From NCBI RefSeq assembly GCF_017874715.1, contig NZ_JAGGLR010000006.1, positions 124,001 to 188,000 of the forward strand: a DNA stretch of 64,000 nucleotides, written 5' to 3'. A model generated the notes under the pieces. That model had not been told where the DNA came from. It searched no databases and saw only the letters and a program-made list of their open reading frames with translations. Shown piece after piece: positions 60,829 to 64,000 of the stretch. Source of the DNA: Streptomyces iranensis. GTDB lineage: Bacteria; Actinomycetota; Actinomycetes; Streptomycetales; Streptomycetaceae. Positions within the stretch are counted from its first letter, which is position 1. Each line of letters begins with the position of its first letter. The position numbers and the translations under genes were made by a program.

Positions 60829-60858
60829 ACTATGCCAGCCACCGCTTATATAAGTCAA
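60829..60858 (-). promoter_or_regulatory. Probable leaderless promoter of the arsR-SRPBCC unit
   Basis: On the - strand, TTGACT (60858-60853) and CATAGT (60834-60829) are separated by 18 bases, and the -10 ends six bases before the GTG at 60822. There is no ribosome site, so the mRNA should start at or next to the start codon. A TATATAAGCG stretch within the spacer and a second TAAGCG upstream (near 60859) could be ArsR half-sites. Confidence 0.65.
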
Positions 60859-60906
60859 CGCTTAAACGACGCTCCCGCGCCGCGGATACCCCCCCAACCG
60901 CAGAGG

Positions 60907-61206
60907 TCAGCCGTCCGTCGGCTTCCCCAGAAGCTCGGAGGCGGTCTCGACGGCGCCGGACGCCGCGACCGGGGGCGCCGGATGGCAGGTGAAGCCGAGG
61001 CGCTTCATGGCCCGGACCACCTCTCCCGCCGTGAAGTCGCGGCGGTCCTGGCGAGTGACCACCGCCCCGACCTGCTTGGCCGGGTAGACACGGCGGCCGA
61101 TCTGGACCGATGGGCCGGTGATCGGTTCGGGGCTGACACCACTCATCGCGTCCGTCACCTCGCGCGCGGTCAGGTCGAAGGCGAAGTTGGCGATGATGCA
61201 GCGCAT
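60907..61206 (-). CDS. SCO5918-family protein of the cold-shock cluster
   Basis: A 99-residue protein starting [21 protein letters not shown], with [42 protein letters not shown]. It matches a Streptomyces-specific family (SCO5918) always found near cspA and a DEAD-box helicase gene, as here. The repeated pattern V(T/V)xAM suggests two similar helix-strand modules. The function is unknown; proximity suggests an RNA-related or cold-related role. ATG 61206 begins 297 bases from the divergent cspA start. Confidence 0.85.
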   Translation of the reverse strand: MRCIIANFAFDLTAREVTDAMSGVSPEPITGPSVQIGRRVYPAKQVGAVVTRQDRRDFTAGEVVRAMKRLGFTCHPAPPVAASGAVETASELLGKPTDG

Positions 61207-61503
61207 GGCGCCCCCACGGGGAGAGAAGAGGAGTCGGAAGCACCAGCGTGTCACACCTCGAAGCAGGAGGGCACAGCCCGACGGGAAAATCGCCCACCCG
61301 GTTCCCTCCGTTCCCAGGCCGTACGTGATAGGCTCTCCGTCAGTTGCAGTTTTGGTACCCATGGACTTTGTGTGCGCCTGGCGGTATGTAGCCGCAGGGC
61401 GCATTTCTTGTTTTTGCCGGTCATTTCCGGATGGGGACATTTCGGCGACTCGGGATGCAATTACCGCGCATTCCGGACCGATCCCCAAAAGAAGGAGAAG
61501 GAC
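61207..61503 (+). promoter_or_regulatory. Long leader/promoter region of cspA
   Basis: The 297-base divergent gap between the SCO5918-like gene and cspA contains no gene. Bases 61320-61500 are clearly richer in A/T than the genome (e.g. GTTGCAGTTTTGGTACC, CATTTCTTGTTTTTGCCGG), consistent with a promoter plus a structured cold-shock mRNA leader. Exact elements cannot be fixed. Confidence 0.5.
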
Positions 61504-61707
61504 ATGGCTACTGGCACCGTGAAGTGGTTCAACGCGGAAAAGGGCTTCGGCTTCATCGAGCAGGATGGCGGCGGCGCCGACGTCTTCGCCCACTACTCGA
61601 ACATCGCCACCAGCGGCTTCCGCGAGCTCCAGGAAGGCCAGAAGGTGACCTTCGACGTCACCCAGGGCCAGAAGGGCCCGCAGGCGGAGAACATCGTTCC
61701 CGCCTGA
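61504..61707 (+). CDS. cspA: Cold-shock protein
   Basis: A 67-residue single cold-shock domain. RNP1 is KGFGFIEQ and RNP2 VFAHYSNI; the start [14 protein letters not shown] and end GPQAENIVP are canonical. It binds single-stranded RNA/DNA and melts mRNA structures. AAGGAGAAGGAC precedes the ATG. It is followed by a strong terminator and then the DEAD-box helicase gene, an arrangement usual for this Streptomyces cluster. Confidence 0.97.
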   Translation: MATGTVKWFNAEKGFGFIEQDGGGADVFAHYSNIATSGFRELQEGQKVTFDVTQGQKGPQAENIVPA

Positions 61708-61721
61708 TCGCAGCGCCTGTC

Positions 61722-61765
61722 ACGAGCCGGGGCCCGTACCTGAAGGGGTGCGGGCCTCGGCTCGT
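61722..61765 (+). terminator. Hairpin between cspA and the helicase gene
   Basis: ACGAGCCG (61722-61729) with CGGCTCGT (61758-61765), and GGCCCG (61731-61736) with CGGGCC (61751-61756), form a 14-bp stem with one mismatch and a 14-base loop, 15 bases after the cspA stop. It probably terminates or attenuates transcription into the helicase gene. Confidence 0.75.
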
Positions 61766-61804
61766 ACGCGTTTCCGCAGACCGCGCCCAGCAGAAGGCAC
61801 CGCA

Positions 61805-63238
61805 TTGAGCCGCTCCTCCCGCTCGTACCGCAAAAAACCCGCGCCCTCCCGTTCCGCCGGCCATGGCCGCTCCGCCGACCGTGGCCGCTCCGCCGACCGT
61901 GGCCGCCCCCGCTCCACCGGCGGCAACAACGGCGGAAACGAATTCGCCCTGCCGCCCGGCTCCGCCCCGGTGCTGCCCGCCGTCACGTCGTTCTCCGAGC
62001 TCGACATGCCGGAGGAGCTGCTCGCGGAGCTGGCCCAGCAGGGTGTCACCGTGCCCTTCCCGATCCAGGCGGCCGCCCTCCCCAACGCCCTCACCGGCCG
62101 GGACGTCCTGGGCCGTGGCCGAACCGGCTCCGGCAAGACCCTCGCCTTCGGCCTCGCCCTGCTGGCCCGCACCGCCGGGCAGCGCGCGGAGCGCGGCCGC
62201 CCCCTCGCCCTGGTGCTGGTCCCCACCCGGGAGCTGGCCCAGCAGGTCACCGAGGCGCTGACCCCCTATGCCCGGCGGCTGCGGCTGCGTCCGGCCACCG
62301 TGGTCGGCGGAATGTCGATCAACCGCCAGGCCGAGGCCCTGCGCGGCGGCGCGGAGGTGGTCATCGCGACCCCCGGGCGCCTCCAGGACCTGATCGAACG
62401 CGGCGACTGCCGACTGGACCAGGTGCGCACCACGGTCCTCGACGAGGCCGACCAAATGGCCGACATGGGCTTCCTGCCCCAGGTGACCCGGCTGCTGCGG
62501 CAGGTACCCGCCGACGGCCAGCGCCTGCTGTTCTCCGCGACCCTCGACCACAACATCGGCCTGCTGGTGCGCCAGTTCCTCCACGACCCGGCCGTGCACT
62601 CGCTCGACCCGTCCGCCGGTGCCGTCACCACGATGGAGCACCATGTGCTGCACATCGCGGACACCGACAAGCGCTCCGTGGTCACCCGGGTCGCCGCCAG
62701 GGACGGCCGCGTCATCCTGTTCCTGGACACCAAGCGCGCCGTCGACCGGCTGACCCGGCATCTGCTGACCAGCGGCGTACGGGCGGCCGCGCTGCACGGC
62801 GGCAAGTCCCAGCCGCAGCGCACCCGGACCCTGGACCACTTCAAGTCCGGCCATGTCACCGTGCTGGTGGCCACGAACGTCGCCGCCCGGGGCATTCATG
62901 TGGACGATCTCGATCTCGTCGTCAACGTCGACCCGCCCGCCGACCACAAGGACTATCTGCACCGTGGTGGCCGTACCGCCCGTGCGGGTGGATCGGGCAG
63001 CGTCATCACGCTGGTCACTCCGGACCAGCGCCGGGACATGGTCCGTCTCATGGCCGACGCGGGCATCACCCCCCGGACCGCCCGGGTCCACCCCACCGAC
63101 CCCGAACTCACCCGTATCACCGGAGCACAGGATCCCTCCGGTGTTCCCGTGACCATCAGCGCGCCCGTGCCGCCGCAGCCACAGCGTGCGGGCCGGGCCG
63201 CCCGTCGCCCCGCCAGGAGCCGTCGGCCCCGCCGTTAG
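61805..63238 (+). CDS. DEAD-box ATP-dependent RNA helicase
   Basis: A 477-residue helicase. A basic Ser/Arg-rich N-terminus of about 50 residues precedes the Q motif (VPFPIQAAALPNAL). Motifs follow in order: I GRTGSGKT, Ia PTRELAQQ, GG, Ib TPGR, II LDEADQM (DEAD), III FSAT, IV ILFLDTKRAVD, V NVAARGIHVDD and VI HRGGRTAR. The C-terminus is Arg-rich. It unwinds RNA, probably in cold adaptation or ribosome assembly, with CspA. Start TTG 61805 has AGAAGG seven bases upstream; a GTG at 61748 is in frame but lies within the cspA terminator. Confidence 0.93.
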   Translation: MSRSSRSYRKKPAPSRSAGHGRSADRGRSADRGRPRSTGGNNGGNEFALPPGSAPVLPAVTSFSELDMPEELLAELAQQGVTVPFPIQAAALPNALTGRDVLGRGRTGSGKTLAFGLALLARTAGQRAERGRPLALVLVPTRELAQQVTEALTPYARRLRLRPATVVGGMSINRQAEALRGGAEVVIATPGRLQDLIERGDCRLDQVRTTVLDEADQMADMGFLPQVTRLLRQVPADGQRLLFSATLDHNIGLLVRQFLHDPAVHSLDPSAGAVTTMEHHVLHIADTDKRSVVTRVAARDGRVILFLDTKRAVDRLTRHLLTSGVRAAALHGGKSQPQRTRTLDHFKSGHVTVLVATNVAARGIHVDDLDLVVNVDPPADHKDYLHRGGRTARAGGSGSVITLVTPDQRRDMVRLMADAGITPRTARVHPTDPELTRITGAQDPSGVPVTISAPVPPQPQRAGRAARRPARSRRPRR

Positions 63239-63403
63239 GCCGGGGTGCGGAGCCCGCCGGGGTGCGGAGCCCGGTGCGGGGCCGGGCAGGACCCGCCCAG
63301 GGTCCGGCCGGCGGCCGTCCGGGCGGACATCCGGCATTTCGCCATGATCGTGTCACGCCCGACCGGCGGTGGATGTCCCCATTACCCCGTCGGAGAGGCG
63401 ACA
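63239..63403. other. Short intergenic region
   Basis: 165 bases with GGGGTGCGGAGCCC direct repeats at about 63242-63272 immediately after the helicase stop. No gene. The repeat may be part of a helicase terminator. Confidence 0.4.
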
Positions 63404-64000
63404 ATGGGCCACATGCCGATACCCAGCGCCGTGCCCAGCCGTGCCGAACTGATCGACCATCTCGTCCGTACGCGCATCGCGGGCGATGTCGCCACCCCTC
63501 GTGAGAACAACCTCTCCCACTACCGCAAGCTCGCGAACGGCGACCGCCACTACTGGTTGGGCCTGGAGCTGGGCGACCGCTGGACCGATGAGCAGGACGT
63601 GCTGGCGGTCATGGCCGAGCGCTGCGGTGTGGTGGACGACCCGCAGCACCGCTCGGGGCAGGACACCATCGACCCGGAGCTGACCGTCGGCGCGCTGGAC
63701 CGGATGGCGTCGGTGCTGCGGAAGGCGGCGGAGGCGAACGAGCGGGTGCTGTTCGCCACCGGGCACCCGGGCGGGCTGCTGGAGGTCCACCGGGCCACGG
63801 CGGCGGCGCTGCGGGCCGCCGGATGCGAGATCGTGGAGATCCCGGGCGGGCTGCAGGCGGACGAGGGGTATGTCTTCCAGTTCTGCGATGTGGCGATGCT
63901 GGAGCGGGGCGCCACGCTGTGGCACACCCACTCCCCCGCGCCCATGGCGGCGATCCTCGACGGGCTGGCGCGCGAAGGGCGGCCACTGCCCGATCTGGTG
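63404..64000 (+). CDS. Phosphatase-like protein, 3' end beyond the window
   Basis: An open frame of 199 codons reaching the last base of the window. It reads MGHMPIPSAVPSRAELIDHL, then HYRKLANGDRHYWLGLELGDRW, VLFATGHPGGLLEVHRATAAALRAAG, GGLQADEGYVFQFCDVAMLERGATLWHTHSP and AILDGLAREGRPLPD. It resembles the conserved actinobacterial proteins annotated as phosphatase; the GHPGG and HTHSP blocks may form the active site. GAGAGG precedes ATG 63404; ATG 63413 is an in-frame alternative. The C-terminus is not visible, so family placement is moderate. Confidence 0.75.
   Translation, partial: MGHMPIPSAVPSRAELIDHLVRTRIAGDVATPRENNLSHYRKLANGDRHYWLGLELGDRWTDEQDVLAVMAERCGVVDDPQHRSGQDTIDPELTVGALDRMASVLRKAAEANERVLFATGHPGGLLEVHRATAAALRAAGCEIVEIPGGLQADEGYVFQFCDVAMLERGATLWHTHSPAPMAAILDGLAREGRPLPDLV

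Noticed and set aside
1..64000. rRNA, tRNA, replication origin or integrated phage
   Set aside because: No such sequence was recognised on either strand by reading; a tRNA scan would be needed to exclude a cryptic tRNA.

Overview
The window is actinobacterial and almost certainly Streptomyces. It is very GC-rich, with strong third-position G/C bias, frequent GTG and TTG starts, four-base ATGA/GTGA gene overlaps, Tat and lipoprotein secretion signals, and families typical of the genus (SCO5918-like protein, VanJ-like membrane nuclease, macrolide glycosyltransferase, ATP-grasp RiPP cluster). I see no rRNA, tRNA, CRISPR array or phage structural genes. The species cannot be named from the sequence alone.

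Layout. 1-5713: a ribose-type operon on the + strand (truncated LacI regulator, RbsA-type ATPase, an unusual permease/binding-protein fusion, ribokinase, ribose pyranase), closed by a strong terminator. 6017-7414: a Pro-rich repeat membrane protein, an ECF sigma factor and a small membrane protein. 7454-9201 (-): an XRE regulator and a SLOG-type nucleotide-binding protein. 9353-12570 (+): a graspetide (ATP-grasp RiPP) cluster made of a Cys-rich unknown, precursor TgmA, ligase TgmB and isoaspartyl-methyltransferase-like TgmC. 12789-13487 (-): a pentapeptide-repeat protein.

13640-28304 is a large carbohydrate catabolic island. Nearly all of it lies on the - strand: two Gfo/Idh/MocA dehydrogenases, DUF993 aldolase-like protein, sugar isomerases, cupin, PmoA-like protein, CUT1 ABC importer lacking its own ATPase, DUF624 protein and a Tat-exported putative polysaccharide-degrading enzyme. 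A divergent LacI regulator (27255-28304) and two matching LacI-type operators (16940, 27104) tie it together. A TnpB-only insertion element (about 18884-20251) splits the island. A 38-bp sequence spanning a stop/start overlap is repeated four times at 15628-15779.

28349-39962 holds mixed accessory genes: a degraded paralogue of the graspetide-linked unknown, a MarR-GNAT fusion, a methyltransferase, an isomerase overlapping an EamA exporter tail to tail, LysR, a macrolide glycosyltransferase, a GH3 lipoprotein and an S28 peptidase. 40132-44370 is a giant fused ABC exporter. 44960-47301 has an XRE/methionine aminopeptidase pair and an AraC regulator. 47460-54649 (-) carries a secreted GH65 trehalase, a NarL-type two-component system, an acyltransferase and an alpha/beta hydrolase. 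54950-59788 (+) carries an M1 peptidase, an OmpR-type two-component system and a VanJ-like protein. 59815-60822 (-) is an ArsR/SRPBCC pair with a probable leaderless promoter. 60907-63238 is a cold-shock cluster (SCO5918-like, CspA, DEAD-box helicase). A phosphatase-like gene runs off the right edge.

Intergenic regions near 24000, 31170-31600, 40030, 44460-44930 and 50340-50410 share one family of GC-rich palindromic repeats, including a 53-bp tandem array and a perfect 24-bp hairpin.
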